A stretch of 64,000 nt of DNA from Paraburkholderia phenazinium (GTDB taxonomy: Bacteria > Pseudomonadota > Gammaproteobacteria > Burkholderiales > Burkholderiaceae). Shown here piece by piece: positions 1-8,277 of this stretch. How positions within the stretch are numbered: the first letter of the stretch is position 1; each line of letters opens with the position of its first letter. Made by a program: the position numbers and the translations under genes. The DNA is taken from the NCBI RefSeq assembly GCF_900142845.1, contig NZ_FSRU01000002.1, positions 3,608,063 to 3,672,062 of the forward strand. Direction: 5' to 3'. The notes beneath the pieces are model-generated. The model was not told the DNA's origin and searched no databases. It saw only the letters and a program-made list of their open reading frames with translations.

Positions 1-547
1 GGCTCGCGGCATACACGCCTTCGATCAGCAGCCCGAGCCCGTTGGCCAGCGCCACGGGGTCGTCGGCGCCGGCTTCGGTGGCCAGCGCGGTGATGCGCGC
101 CATCAGACGCGCCTTGTTGCCGGCGACAAAGCGCCGTGCGGCATGGGAGGCGTCCGGAAATTCGACGGCGACGTTCACAAACGGGCACCCGCGATAGCCT
201 TCGTTCGACGCCCGCACGGCCAGGTCGTCGAAGTACTGCACAAGCTGTCTGGCCGGCTCGCCCGGATGCTTCGCGACGCTCGCTTCGACATAGCCGAAAA
301 ACTGCGTGTCCTTGCGCTCCAGGTAAGCGAGCACCAGGTCGTCCTTCGACGAAAACTGGCGGTACAGGCTCATCTTGTTGACGCCGGCCCGCTCGACCAC
401 CGCATCGACACCCACCGCCCGCACCCCTTCCTCATAAAACAGCTCGCCCGCGGCCTGCAGCAGATGCTCCTGCGCCTGCGGCCCGGCGGTCTGGGTGCGG
501 GCACGGCGGGTTGCCCTGGCCGGCGTAGCGGTTTCACGCTCTGACAT
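1..547 (-). CDS. TetR/AcrR-family transcriptional regulator, cut by window edge
   Basis: The frame is open on the minus strand from an ATG at 547 to base 1, giving 182 residues, so the C-terminus lies outside the window. The N-terminal helix-turn-helix is at about residues 47-66, with the TetR signature AGVNKMSLYRQFSSKDDLV. The C-terminal part (RGCPFVNVAVEFPD) resembles the ligand domain of AcrR-like repressors. It is divergent from the MFS transporter at 706. A palindrome in the shared promoter (583-598) is a plausible operator, so local repression of the transporter is inferred. The ligand is unknown. Confidence 0.9.
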   Translation of the reverse strand, partial: MSERETATPARATRRARTQTAGPQAQEHLLQAAGELFYEEGVRAVGVDAVVERAGVNKMSLYRQFSSKDDLVLAYLERKDTQFFGYVEASVAKHPGEPARQLVQYFDDLAVRASNEGYRGCPFVNVAVEFPDASHAARRFVAGNKARLMARITALATEAGADDPVALANGLGLLIEGVYAAS

Positions 548-575
548 GGTGGTCGCACACTGGGTTGTTGATGCC

Positions 576-604
576 TTGACATGTTACCGAGCGGTAACTA
601 AGAT
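576..604 (+). promoter_or_regulatory. Predicted promoter with palindromic operator in the spacer
   Basis: TTGACA (576-581) and TAAGAT (599-604) are separated by 17 bp. The spacer is almost filled by the perfect inverted repeat GTTACCGAGCGGTAAC (583-598). A palindrome between -35 and -10 is the usual layout of a TetR-repressed promoter. It reads toward the MFS gene at 706. Assigning the truncated TetR protein as the binder is an inference. Confidence 0.6.
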
Positions 605-614
605 CGCAACACCA

Positions 615-634
615 TTGTGACTGATCTGTCACAA
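615..634. promoter_or_regulatory. Inverted repeat TTGTGAC-N6-GTCACAA
   Basis: Perfect 7-bp arms (615-621 and 628-634) flank 6 bp, just downstream of the predicted -10 of the MFS promoter. It resembles a CRP/FNR-type site, but the TGTGA/TCACA half-sites are 8 bp apart rather than 6. It could be a second operator in the transporter leader. The binding protein is unknown. Confidence 0.35.
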
Positions 635-705
635 GTCCTTTACGAAAGCAGTAACAATAGGCGAGGCAGCGGCGTCAGGAAGACGGCGCGCCAACTGGAG
701 ATCCG

Positions 706-1989
706 ATGAACTGGGCAGCGAGAATGATTGGTGGGCGCTTCCACTACGGTTGGCTGACCGTGGCGGTGGTGTTTCTGGTGTTGCTGGCCGCGGCGGGCAC
801 GCGCGCGACGCCCAGCGTGATGATGGTGCCGCTCGAGCATCAGTTCGGCTGGAGCCGGGCGACGATCTCGCTTGCGATTTCGGTGAATATCGCGCTGTAC
901 GGCTTGATGGGACCGTTCGCGGCGGCGGCGATGCAGCGCTTCGGCGTACGCCCGACGGTGCTGATCGCGCTCGCGACGATGGCGGCCGGCGTGGCGCTGT
1001 CGTCGCTGATGACGCATCCGTGGCAGATGATCCTGATCTGGGGCGTGATGGTCGGCGGTTCGACGGGTGTCGCGGCGCTGTCGCTGTCGGCGACGGTCGT
1101 GAACCGCTGGTTCACCACGCATCGCGGGTTGGTAATGGGTATCCTCACAGCCAGTTCGGCGACCGGTCAGCTGGTGTTCCTGCCCCTGCTCGCGGCGATT
1201 GCCGAGCATCACGGCTGGCGTCCGGTGGTCTGGGTGGTCGCCGGCGCGGCGGCGATCGTGTTGCCGCTGGTCGCGTTCCTGCTGCCCGAGCGCCCCGCCG
1301 ACCTGACGCTGCGCCCGTTCGGCGAACCGGCCGACGCGCCGCTCAACACCCAGGTCACGAAACAGAACCCGCTGGCAATCGCCTTCGGCACGCTGGGAAT
1401 GGCTAGCAAGACGCGCGATTTCTGGCTGCTGTTTTTCAGCTTCTTCATTTGCGGCGCGAGCACGAACGGCTATGTCGGCACGCATCTGATCGCGATGTGC
1501 AGCGACCACGGCTTGACCGAAGTGCAGGGCGCGTCGCTGCTGGCCGCCATGGGCATCTTCGATCTGTTCGGCACGACGCTGTCGGGTTGGCTGTCGGACC
1601 GCTTCAACAGCCGCGTGCTGCTGTTCTGGTACTACGGTCTGCGCGGCCTCTCGCTCATGTATCTGCCGCACGCGTTCGGCATCGACTTCTTCGGCCTGCC
1701 GATCTTCGCGGTGTTCTACGGTCTCGACTGGATCGCCACCGTCCCGCCTACCGTGCGTCTTGCGACCGATGTCTACGGCAAGGAAGCGGCGCCGGTCGTG
1801 TTCGGCTGGGTGGTGGCGGGACACCAGCTCGGCGCGGCCTTCGCGGCGCTCGGCGCCGGCATGCTGCGCGCGAGCCTCGGTACTTACACGGTGGCGTCGA
1901 TGATCTCGGGCGGTCTGTGCCTCGTCGCATCGGTGATCGTGCTGCGTATCAACCGCGGCGAGCGTCCGGTTGTACCGCAGCCGGTGTAG
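706..1989 (+). CDS. MFS transporter
   Basis: A 427-residue integral membrane protein with about 12 hydrophobic segments, as expected for the major facilitator superfamily. It opens with RFHYGWLTVAVVFLVLL, and the FGWSRATISLA stretch after the first helix is common in OFA/monocarboxylate-like MFS proteins. The middle loop is near residues 195-225. A GGAG-like ribosome site precedes the ATG. It is divergent from the TetR gene at 547 and probably controlled by it. The substrate cannot be read from the sequence; an organic acid is a guess. Confidence 0.85.
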   Translation: MNWAARMIGGRFHYGWLTVAVVFLVLLAAAGTRATPSVMMVPLEHQFGWSRATISLAISVNIALYGLMGPFAAAAMQRFGVRPTVLIALATMAAGVALSSLMTHPWQMILIWGVMVGGSTGVAALSLSATVVNRWFTTHRGLVMGILTASSATGQLVFLPLLAAIAEHHGWRPVVWVVAGAAAIVLPLVAFLLPERPADLTLRPFGEPADAPLNTQVTKQNPLAIAFGTLGMASKTRDFWLLFFSFFICGASTNGYVGTHLIAMCSDHGLTEVQGASLLAAMGIFDLFGTTLSGWLSDRFNSRVLLFWYYGLRGLSLMYLPHAFGIDFFGLPIFAVFYGLDWIATVPPTVRLATDVYGKEAAPVVFGWVVAGHQLGAAFAALGAGMLRASLGTYTVASMISGGLCLVASVIVLRINRGERPVVPQPV

Positions 1990-2162
1990 GACGCGTGTAG
2001 GGCGCTAGGGGGCCGCCGGGCATTGGCGGCTCGGCTCGCGCCCTACGCAGCGCTCGAATGCGCTTTATCAGTCCGTTCTGAAGCACGCGTCGGAAAGGCC
2101 GGTTATGCTATGTGGCCCCGGGCAGCCGCCCGTCGATCATGAATTTCGACTGAGAGAAACGC

Positions 2163-2756
2163 ATGGCCAACAAACCCGCCCCAACCGCAGTTCCCATTCA
2201 TGAACTGATTGCAGGCCGCTGGAGCCCGCGCGCGTATTCGAGCGAGCCGGTCAGCCGCGAGCATCTGCATGCGGTTCTTGAAGCGGCCCGCTGGGCGCCT
2301 TCGTCGTACAACTCGCAGCCGTGGCGTTTCGTCGTGTTCGATCGCAGCACCGACGAAGTCTCGTTCAAGCGCGCCTTCGCCACCCTGGTGCCGTTCAACC
2401 AGGGCTGGAATGCACCGGCGCCGGTGCTGATCGCCGTCACCACGCACACGCTGACCAGCAAAGGTGAAGTGAACCGCTGTGCCGCCTACGATGCAGGTGC
2501 GGCGGCGATGTCGCTGGTGCTGCAAGCCCACGCGCTGGGCCTCGCGGCCCACCAGATGAGCGGCTTCGACGTCCCGGCATTCCGCAAGGCGTTTGCGATC
2601 CCCGACGATGTCGAAGTGATCGCGATGATTTCGCTTGGCCATTTCGGCGAAGTCGAGAAGCTCGACCCGGTGCTGCGCGAGCGCGAGAAGTCGGTGCGAA
2701 CGCGCTTCCCGCTGGGCGAGATCGCTTATAACGGCGTGTGGAAGAAGGCATTCTGA
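2163..2756 (+). CDS. Nitroreductase-family oxidoreductase
   Basis: A 197-residue FMN-dependent nitroreductase-fold protein. The N-terminal motif RWSPRAYSSEPVS followed by ARWAPSSYNSQPWRFVV is the FMN-phosphate and dimer-interface signature of the family. The C-terminal part (AMISLGHFGEV) matches the conserved IGY/LGH segment. Such enzymes reduce nitro compounds, quinones or enones with NAD(P)H, and the physiological substrate is not predictable here. It stands alone between two MFS genes. The 173-bp gap upstream holds a weak hairpin (2012-2030) after the first MFS gene. Confidence 0.9.
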   Translation: MANKPAPTAVPIHELIAGRWSPRAYSSEPVSREHLHAVLEAARWAPSSYNSQPWRFVVFDRSTDEVSFKRAFATLVPFNQGWNAPAPVLIAVTTHTLTSKGEVNRCAAYDAGAAAMSLVLQAHALGLAAHQMSGFDVPAFRKAFAIPDDVEVIAMISLGHFGEVEKLDPVLREREKSVRTRFPLGEIAYNGVWKKAF

Positions 2757-2814
2757 GAGGTTGGCCGGCATGGCCCCGCTAAGCCGGTTTTAACGGCGTA
2801 GCCGGTCAGATGAG

Positions 2815-2847
2815 AAACGCGTGGTCCATCGGGCCGCGCGTTTTTTT
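2815..2847 (+). terminator. Rho-independent terminator after nitroreductase gene
   Basis: AAACGCG (2815-2821) pairs with CGCGTTT (2837-2843) and runs into a T tract. It ends the nitroreductase transcript just before the convergent MFS gene. Confidence 0.6.
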
Positions 2848-2849
2848 AT

Positions 2850-4322
2850 TTACTCGTCATCCGCCAGCGCGGATAACGGAGTGGCGACGCTCTCGAGCGA
2901 TTTGCGCTCCGCATCGACGCCCCAGATCGCGGCTACCACCGCCGCGCCAACCATCAGCGCCGAGCCGACCAGATAGCCCGTAAAGACCGCGCTGCGCTGA
3001 TGCGTATCGATCAGTCGTCCGAAGAATGCCGGCCCGGCAATGCCGCCGAGCGCGGTGCCGAACGCGTAGAACACCGCAATCGCCAGGGCGCGGATCTCTA
3101 GGGGGAACGATTCGCTCACCGTCAGATAGGCGGAACTGGCCGCTGCCGACGCGAAGAAGAAAATCACCATCCACGCGATGGTTTGCGTGGTGACGGTGAG
3201 CAGATTCTGTTCGAACAGGTAGCCGCTGATGGTGAGCAAAATGCCGGACAGCGCGTACGTGGTCGCGATCATCGCGCGGCGGCCGATCACGTCGAAGAGG
3301 CGTCCCAATACCAGCGGTCCGAGAAAATTGCCGAGTGCGAACGGCAGCAAATACCAGCCAATATGATCGCCCGGCACATGATAAAAATCCGTCAGCACCA
3401 GCGCGTAGGTGAAGAAGATCGCGTTGTAGAAGAACGCCTGCGCGGTCATCATCGACAGACCGACCAGCGCGCGACGCCGATGCAGCGTGAAGATCGCGTG
3501 GAGCACTTCGCCGGGCGGCGTGTGGTCGCGCGTGCGCAAGCGCAGACGGTGGAGGGGCTCATCCGCTAACCGATTCCCCGCCCGGCGAAAGCGCGTTTCG
3601 ATCTGCTCGACGATCGTCGTGGCTTCGCGCGCCTCGTTGTGCGTGAGCAGCCAGCGCGGGCTTTCGGGCACCCAGGCGCGCATTGGCAGGATGGCGAGCG
3701 CCAGTACCGCGCCGATAAAGAAGCACGCGCGCCAGCCCCAGTCGGCGGGCAGCAGGTGCGGGTCGAGCAGCACCAGCGAACCGGCCGCGCCAATTGCAGC
3801 GCCCACCCAGAAGGTCCCGTTGATGCCGAGGTCGGTCCAGCCGCGCACGCGCGCCGGCGTGAATTCCTGGATCGTCGAGTTGATCGCCGTATACTCGCCG
3901 CCAATACCCGCCCCCGTGAGGAAGCGAAACAGCAGGAAGCTCGCCAGATTCCACGATAGCGCCGTGGCTGCGGTGGCGGCCAGATAGAGCGTCAGCGTGA
4001 TGAAGAACAGCTTGCGGCGGCCGAGGCGATCGGTGAGCCAGCCGAAGCCGAGCGCGCCGAGCACGGCGCCGGCGATATAGGCGCTGCCGGTCAGGCCGAC
4101 GTCGCTATTGGTAAAGTGCAGCGTCGGGCTGGCCTTCAGGGCGCTCGCCACCGCACCGGCCAGCGTGACCTCCAGGCCGTCGAGCAGCCACGTCACCCCG
4201 AGGGCGACTACGATCAGCGAATGAAACTGGCCCCACGGCAAGCGGTCGAGCCGCGAGGGCAGATCGGTTTCGATCACGGTGCTGCGTTTTTCCTGCATCG
4301 TTGCGATGGGCGGCTCGCTCAT
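2850..4322 (-). CDS. MFS transporter, sugar/metabolite:H+ symporter type
   Basis: A large MFS protein of 490 residues from the preferred start at 4322. An upstream in-frame ATG at 4340 is possible, but GAGGAGA sits about 9 bases before the 4322 start. It has the classical signature GWLTDRLGRRKLFF in loop 2-3, RFLTGAGIGGEYTAINSTIQE in helix 4, and VPESPRWLLTHNE before the central loop. These are typical of the SP/MHS (sugar, aromatic acid, metabolite:H+) branch. It is divergent from the Hsp70 gene. The substrate is not identified. Confidence 0.87.
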   Translation of the reverse strand: MSEPPIATMQEKRSTVIETDLPSRLDRLPWGQFHSLIVVALGVTWLLDGLEVTLAGAVASALKASPTLHFTNSDVGLTGSAYIAGAVLGALGFGWLTDRLGRRKLFFITLTLYLAATAATALSWNLASFLLFRFLTGAGIGGEYTAINSTIQEFTPARVRGWTDLGINGTFWVGAAIGAAGSLVLLDPHLLPADWGWRACFFIGAVLALAILPMRAWVPESPRWLLTHNEAREATTIVEQIETRFRRAGNRLADEPLHRLRLRTRDHTPPGEVLHAIFTLHRRRALVGLSMMTAQAFFYNAIFFTYALVLTDFYHVPGDHIGWYLLPFALGNFLGPLVLGRLFDVIGRRAMIATTYALSGILLTISGYLFEQNLLTVTTQTIAWMVIFFFASAAASSAYLTVSESFPLEIRALAIAVFYAFGTALGGIAGPAFFGRLIDTHQRSAVFTGYLVGSALMVGAAVVAAIWGVDAERKSLESVATPLSALADDE

Positions 4323-4478
4323 TGCGACAAGTCTCCTCATGGCGGGAAATTTGAATGGCGTATCCTGTGGAAATGAGCAATTTCCGTTCCCCCGACTTAG
4401 TTGATGCTCGCCGCGCTTTCGTGATACAAAGCCCGTCCCCTTTCTGTCCGCGCCAGCCGTGAGCGGCGATTTCCTGCC

Positions 4479-5729
4479 ATGACCTATTGCGCGATTGACT
4501 TTGGCACCTCGAATTCGGCAGTTGCCGTGCCTGACGGCACAGCGCTACGGCTTGCGCCGGTCGAAGGTGCATACACCACGCTGCCCACCGCCGTCTTCTT
4601 CAATACCGACGAGAACACTACCGGCTACGGCCGCGCGGCGCTCGAAGCGTATATCGACGGCTTCGACGGCCGGCTGATGCGCTCGATGAAGAGCATCCTC
4701 GGCTCGCCGCTGGCGGAAAACTCGACCGACCTCGGCGACGGCTCGGCCATCAAGTACACCGACGTGATCGCGATTTTCGTCGATCACCTGAAGCGTTCCG
4801 CCGAAGCCAGCGCCGGCAGTCCGATCAGCCGTGCGGTGCTGGGCCGCCCGGTATTCTTCGTTGACGATGATCCACGCGCCGACCAGCTTGCGCAACAGCA
4901 ACTGGAAGCTGCCGCGCGTTCGGTGGGCCTGAAGGAGATTCACTTCCAGTACGAGCCGATTGCCGCAGCGTTCGACTACGAGTCGCATCTGACGGCAGAA
5001 GGGCTGGTGCTGGTGGCCGACATCGGCGGCGGCACGTCGGACTTCTCGCTGGTGCGAGTCGGGCCGGAGCGCGTAAAGCGCGCCGAGCGCAAGGACGACG
5101 TGCTGGCGCATCACGGCGTGCACGTCGCCGGTACGGACTTCGACCGCCGGGTCGAGCTCGCCACCATCCTGCGGGAACTGGGCTATCAGACGCTGGATCC
5201 GGAAGGGCGCGAGATTCCGAACCGGGTCTATTTCGACCTCGCCACATGGCACCTGATCAACACGGTCTACGCCCCCAAGCGGGTCAGCGAACTGGTGCTG
5301 ATGCGGCATCTGTTTACCGAGACCCGCCACCACGACCGCCTGATGCGGGTGGTCGACCGCCGTTTGGGGCACGCGCTGGCGGCGCATGCCGAAGAGGCGA
5401 AGATCGGCGTCGCCGCGGGCGGCGAGACCATGATCGATCTGGAGCTGGTGGAAGAAGATTTGCGGCTCGCCTTCGACGAGGCGCAACTGATCAAGGCGGG
5501 GCACGACGAGACGCTGCGCATCGTGCAGGCGGCGCGGGATACCGTGCAGGCGGCCGGCGTGGCGCCCCGCGACGTGGGCGCGATTTACTTCACCGGCGGT
5601 TCGACCGGCCTCGCGTTTCTTTCCGGGGCGCTGTCCGCTGCGTTTCCGGATGCGCGGCCGGTGTTCGGCGATCGCCTCGCCAGCGTCGCCACGGGCCTCG
5701 GCATTCACGCGCGGCGGCTGTTCGGTTAA
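4479..5729 (+). CDS. Hsp70-family protein, YegD-like
   Basis: A 416-residue actin-fold ATPase with the Hsp70 phosphate-1 motif IDFGTSNSAVAV at residues 6-17 and phosphate-2 motif ADIGGGTSDFSLV at about residues 180-192. A C-terminal adenosine motif, IYFTGGSTGLAFL, is also present. The length matches E. coli YegD: an Hsp70 nucleotide-binding domain with no full substrate-binding domain. No DnaJ or GrpE gene is adjacent. It is probably a cytoplasmic chaperone-like ATPase, but the role of YegD proteins is not established. Confidence 0.88.
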   Translation: MTYCAIDFGTSNSAVAVPDGTALRLAPVEGAYTTLPTAVFFNTDENTTGYGRAALEAYIDGFDGRLMRSMKSILGSPLAENSTDLGDGSAIKYTDVIAIFVDHLKRSAEASAGSPISRAVLGRPVFFVDDDPRADQLAQQQLEAAARSVGLKEIHFQYEPIAAAFDYESHLTAEGLVLVADIGGGTSDFSLVRVGPERVKRAERKDDVLAHHGVHVAGTDFDRRVELATILRELGYQTLDPEGREIPNRVYFDLATWHLINTVYAPKRVSELVLMRHLFTETRHHDRLMRVVDRRLGHALAAHAEEAKIGVAAGGETMIDLELVEEDLRLAFDEAQLIKAGHDETLRIVQAARDTVQAAGVAPRDVGAIYFTGGSTGLAFLSGALSAAFPDARPVFGDRLASVATGLGIHARRLFG

Positions 5730-5788
5730 TCCGCAACTGCCGCTTTTCAGCCCACGCGTGTCCGCACGCGTTCGTTTTCACCAGGCAT

Positions 5789-5818
5789 AAAAAAACCCCG
5801 CGGCGAGGCGGGGTTTTT
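5789..5818. terminator. Bidirectional intrinsic terminator
   Basis: CCCCGC (5796-5801) and GCGGGG (5808-5813) form a stem, flanked by an A7 tract on the left and a T5 tract on the right. It can therefore stop the hsp70-like gene on the plus strand and the cold-shock gene on the minus strand. Confidence 0.85.
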
Positions 5819-5841
5819 CGCGTCCAGAAGGAAGCGCGCGC

Positions 5842-6045
5842 TTACACCGGCTTGATGTTAGCTGCTTGCTTGCCCTTCGGGCCCGTCTTCACTTCAAACG
5901 TAACCTTTTGGTTTTCTTGCAGCGTCTTGAAGCCTTCCGTGCGGATTTCCGAGAAATGCGCGAACAGATCTTCGCCGCCGCCGTCGGGAGTGATGAAGCC
6001 AAAGCCCTTTGCGTCATTGAACCACTTGACGGTACCGGTTTCCAT
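5842..6045 (-). CDS. Cold-shock protein, CspA family
   Basis: A 67-residue protein starting [18 protein letters not shown], with RNP1 (KGFGFI) and RNP2 (DLFAHFSEI), the nucleic-acid-binding motifs of cold-shock domains. It is a complete single-domain OB-fold protein that binds single-stranded RNA or DNA as an RNA chaperone. The frame is open further upstream, but AGGA lies just before this ATG and the family starts here. A long transcribed leader is predicted (promoter at 6193-6221), as is usual for csp genes. Confidence 0.96.
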   Translation of the reverse strand: METGTVKWFNDAKGFGFITPDGGGEDLFAHFSEIRTEGFKTLQENQKVTFEVKTGPKGKQAANIKPV

Positions 6046-6192
6046 ATTACTTGTTCCTAAAGATGGTAAATAAGGCCGAAGCCCAGAGGGTGCATGAAAA
6101 TCAAGGAAGGGGGTAATGGGACCAACCGGAGTACCGTTGATGGGCGAACTACGAAAGACCAATTCACTCGCCGCTTGAAATCCTGCCCGAAC

Positions 6193-6221
6193 GTTATACG
6201 GCGATTTTGAGAGAAGGTCAA
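6193..6221 (-). promoter_or_regulatory. Predicted promoter of the cold-shock gene
   Basis: On the minus strand TTGACC (6221-6216) is followed after exactly 17 bp by TATAAC (6198-6193), close to a sigma-70 consensus. Transcription would start near 6187, leaving a leader of about 140 nucleotides before the ATG at 6045. Long leaders are typical of cspA-type genes, where they fold differently in the cold. Confidence 0.7.
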
Positions 6222-6523
6222 CAGTATCCACACATCTTTACAAGGTTTTTAGGGCCAGGCGCAGGGGTCCGACAAAACTTGCCGTCCCTTTAATTTTTTG
6301 CTAGGGATAACCCTAGCTTCGCTGCAATCTGGCGGTGCAACCGTTAAACTACGCGCCGCGCCAGGGTTGCACCTGATTCTCGGTATAAGCCCTCGCCCAT
6401 CATGGCCGTCACCCCGTCTTCAGCGTCACAAGCAATGCCGCGGTGCCGACATGTTTCAGACCGCAACTGCATGGGACCGGAGTAAGCGTTGAGGCGCTAA
6501 CTCTGGTCGACATAGGAGAAGAC
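6222..6523. other. Intergenic region before the amino-acid permease
   Basis: Between the csp promoter and the permease start I see one notable element, an inverted repeat at 6300-6317 (listed separately). I see no convincing small gene and no consensus promoter for the permease. Composition is more AT-rich near 6230-6310 than in the flanking genes, as expected for regulatory DNA. Confidence 0.5.
6300..6317. promoter_or_regulatory. Inverted repeat GCTAGGG-ATAA-CCCTAGC
   Basis: Perfect 7-bp arms with a 4-bp spacer lie about 205 bp upstream of the permease start and upstream of the csp promoter on the other strand. The size and symmetry fit a dimeric repressor or activator operator. No regulator gene is adjacent, and the binding protein is unknown. 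Confidence 0.4.
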
Positions 6524-8119
6524 GTGAAAGGTTCTATTCAACGGAACATTGGCCCGTTCGCGCTGTTGCTGACCGGCCTGGGTTCGATCATCGGATCGGG
6601 CTGGCTGTTCGGCGCGTGGAAAGCGGCAAAAATTGCAGGCCCGGCAGCCATTTGCGCCTGGATCATCGGCGCCGTGGTGATTCTGGCGATTGCACTGACC
6701 TACGCCGAGCTTGGCGCCATGTTCCCCGAGTCGGGCGGCATGGTGCGCTACGCGCGCTATTCGCACGGCGCGCTTGTCGGCTTCATCAGCGCATGGGCCA
6801 ACTGGATCGCCATCGTCTCGGTGATTCCGATTGAAGCAGAAGCGTCGATTCAATACATGAGTACCTGGCCGTATCCATGGGCGCATGCATTGTTCGTCAA
6901 TGGGTCATTAACCACTAATGGGTTATTACTCTCGGCGATCCTCGTCATTATCTATTTCATGCTGAACTATTGGGGTGTGAAGCTGTTTGCGCGCGCCAAT
7001 ACGACAATCACGATCTTCAAGTTTCTGATTCCCGCCGCAACGATTGCCGGCCTGATGGCCACGGGTTTCCATCACGAGAACTTCGGCGAGGCGAGCACCT
7101 TCGCTCCGTACGGCTGGTCGGCGGTGTTCACGGCGGTGGCGACGAGCGGTATCGTGTTCGCGTTCAACGGTTTCCAGAGCCCGATCAACCTGGCTGGCGA
7201 AGCGCGTAACCCGTCGCGCAGCGTGCCGTTCGCGGTGATTGGCTCGATCCTGCTGGCGCTGGTGATCTACGTGCTGCTGCAGATTGCGTATATCGGCGCG
7301 GTGAATCCGGCTGACGTGCTGAAGGGCTGGAGCCACTTCAGCTTTGCGTCGCCGTTCGCCGAACTGGCGCTTGCACTGAACCTGAACTGGCTGGCGTTCC
7401 TGCTGTACGTCGACGCGTTCGTCAGCCCGAGCGGCACGGGCACGACCTACATGGCGACGACGAGCCGCATGATCTACGCCATGGAACGCAACAACACCAT
7501 GCCGAAGATGTTCGGCAACGTGCACCCGATCTACGGCGTGCCGCGTCAGGCGATGTGGTTCAACCTGCTGGTTTCGTTCATCTTCCTGTTCTTCTTCCGC
7601 GGCTGGAGCTCGCTGGCGGCCGTGATTTCGGTGGCGACGGTGATTTCGTACCTGACGGGTCCGATCAGCCTGATGGCGCTGCGCCGCGCGGCAACCGATC
7701 TGGACCGTCCGCTGCATATCCCCGGCATGAAGATCATTGCGCCGTTCGCTTTCGTCTGCGCGTCGATGGTGCTGTTCTGGGCGAAGTGGCCGCTGACGGG
7801 CGAAATCATCCTGCTGATGATCGTCGCGCTGCCGGTGTACTTCTACTTCCAGGCGAAGTCGGGCTTTGCCGGCTATCAGCGCGACCTGAAGGCCGCGTGG
7901 TGGCTGGTGGCTTACTTGCCGGTGATGGCGATCCTGTCGCTGATCGGCAGCAAGCAGTTCGGCGGCCATAACATCCTGCCGTACGGCTGGGACATGCTGG
8001 TTGTGGCCGTGGTTGCGCTGGGTTTCTATTACTGGGGCGTGAACGCGGGCTATCGCAGCGACTACCTCGATGAGCGTCAGGTCCATGACGAAGTACTCGA
8101 AGGGATGGGCGCGCATTAA
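6524..8119 (+). CDS. APC-family amino-acid permease
   Basis: About 531 residues with 12 or more membrane segments. The helix-1 motif LLLTGLGSIIGSGWLFGAWKA is the unwound substrate-binding segment of APC transporters, followed by the conserved ALTYAELGAMFPESGG. I chose the GTG at 6524 because AGGAG (6514-6518) lies 5 bases upstream; the in-frame ATG at 6443 has no ribosome site. The family moves amino acids by proton symport or exchange. Resemblance to aspartate:H+ symporters is possible, but the substrate is not certain. Confidence 0.87.
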   Translation: MKGSIQRNIGPFALLLTGLGSIIGSGWLFGAWKAAKIAGPAAICAWIIGAVVILAIALTYAELGAMFPESGGMVRYARYSHGALVGFISAWANWIAIVSVIPIEAEASIQYMSTWPYPWAHALFVNGSLTTNGLLLSAILVIIYFMLNYWGVKLFARANTTITIFKFLIPAATIAGLMATGFHHENFGEASTFAPYGWSAVFTAVATSGIVFAFNGFQSPINLAGEARNPSRSVPFAVIGSILLALVIYVLLQIAYIGAVNPADVLKGWSHFSFASPFAELALALNLNWLAFLLYVDAFVSPSGTGTTYMATTSRMIYAMERNNTMPKMFGNVHPIYGVPRQAMWFNLLVSFIFLFFFRGWSSLAAVISVATVISYLTGPISLMALRRAATDLDRPLHIPGMKIIAPFAFVCASMVLFWAKWPLTGEIILLMIVALPVYFYFQAKSGFAGYQRDLKAAWWLVAYLPVMAILSLIGSKQFGGHNILPYGWDMLVVAVVALGFYYWGVNAGYRSDYLDERQVHDEVLEGMGAH

Positions 8120-8171
8120 GCGCTCGCGCTGTCCAAGCTTCGCCCCGGACGCGGTTCCGGGATGCAGAAAG

Positions 8172-8201
8172 CCCGCCTGTTAAATCAGGCGGGTTTTTTT
8201 T
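8172..8201 (+). terminator. Intrinsic terminator after the permease
   Basis: CCCGCCTG (8172-8179) and CAGGCGGG (8186-8193) form a perfect 8-bp stem with a 6-base loop, followed by a run of eight T. Confidence 0.92.
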
Positions 8202-8277
8202 ATGGCTTTGCGGGGCGCCCTGCGGCGCTGGGCGGTACAGGTACCGATGGCGCGCCCCGTGCGCCGCCGGTCGCCGC

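Noticed and set aside
616-633. CRP binding site in the first MFS promoter
   Set aside because: The TGTGA and TCACA halves are separated by 8 bp rather than 6, so it was kept only as an unassigned inverted repeat.
640-1824. Long open frame antisense to the first MFS gene (394 codons)
   Set aside because: It is rich in Arg, His, Gln and Asp with no domain pattern, as is usual for the opposite strand of GC-rich genes. The sense frame is a clear transporter.
6302-6310. Resemblance of TAGGGATAA to the start of the I-SceI homing site
   Set aside because: Only the first nine bases match, and the rest follows palindrome symmetry instead. No homing endonuclease gene or intron is present.
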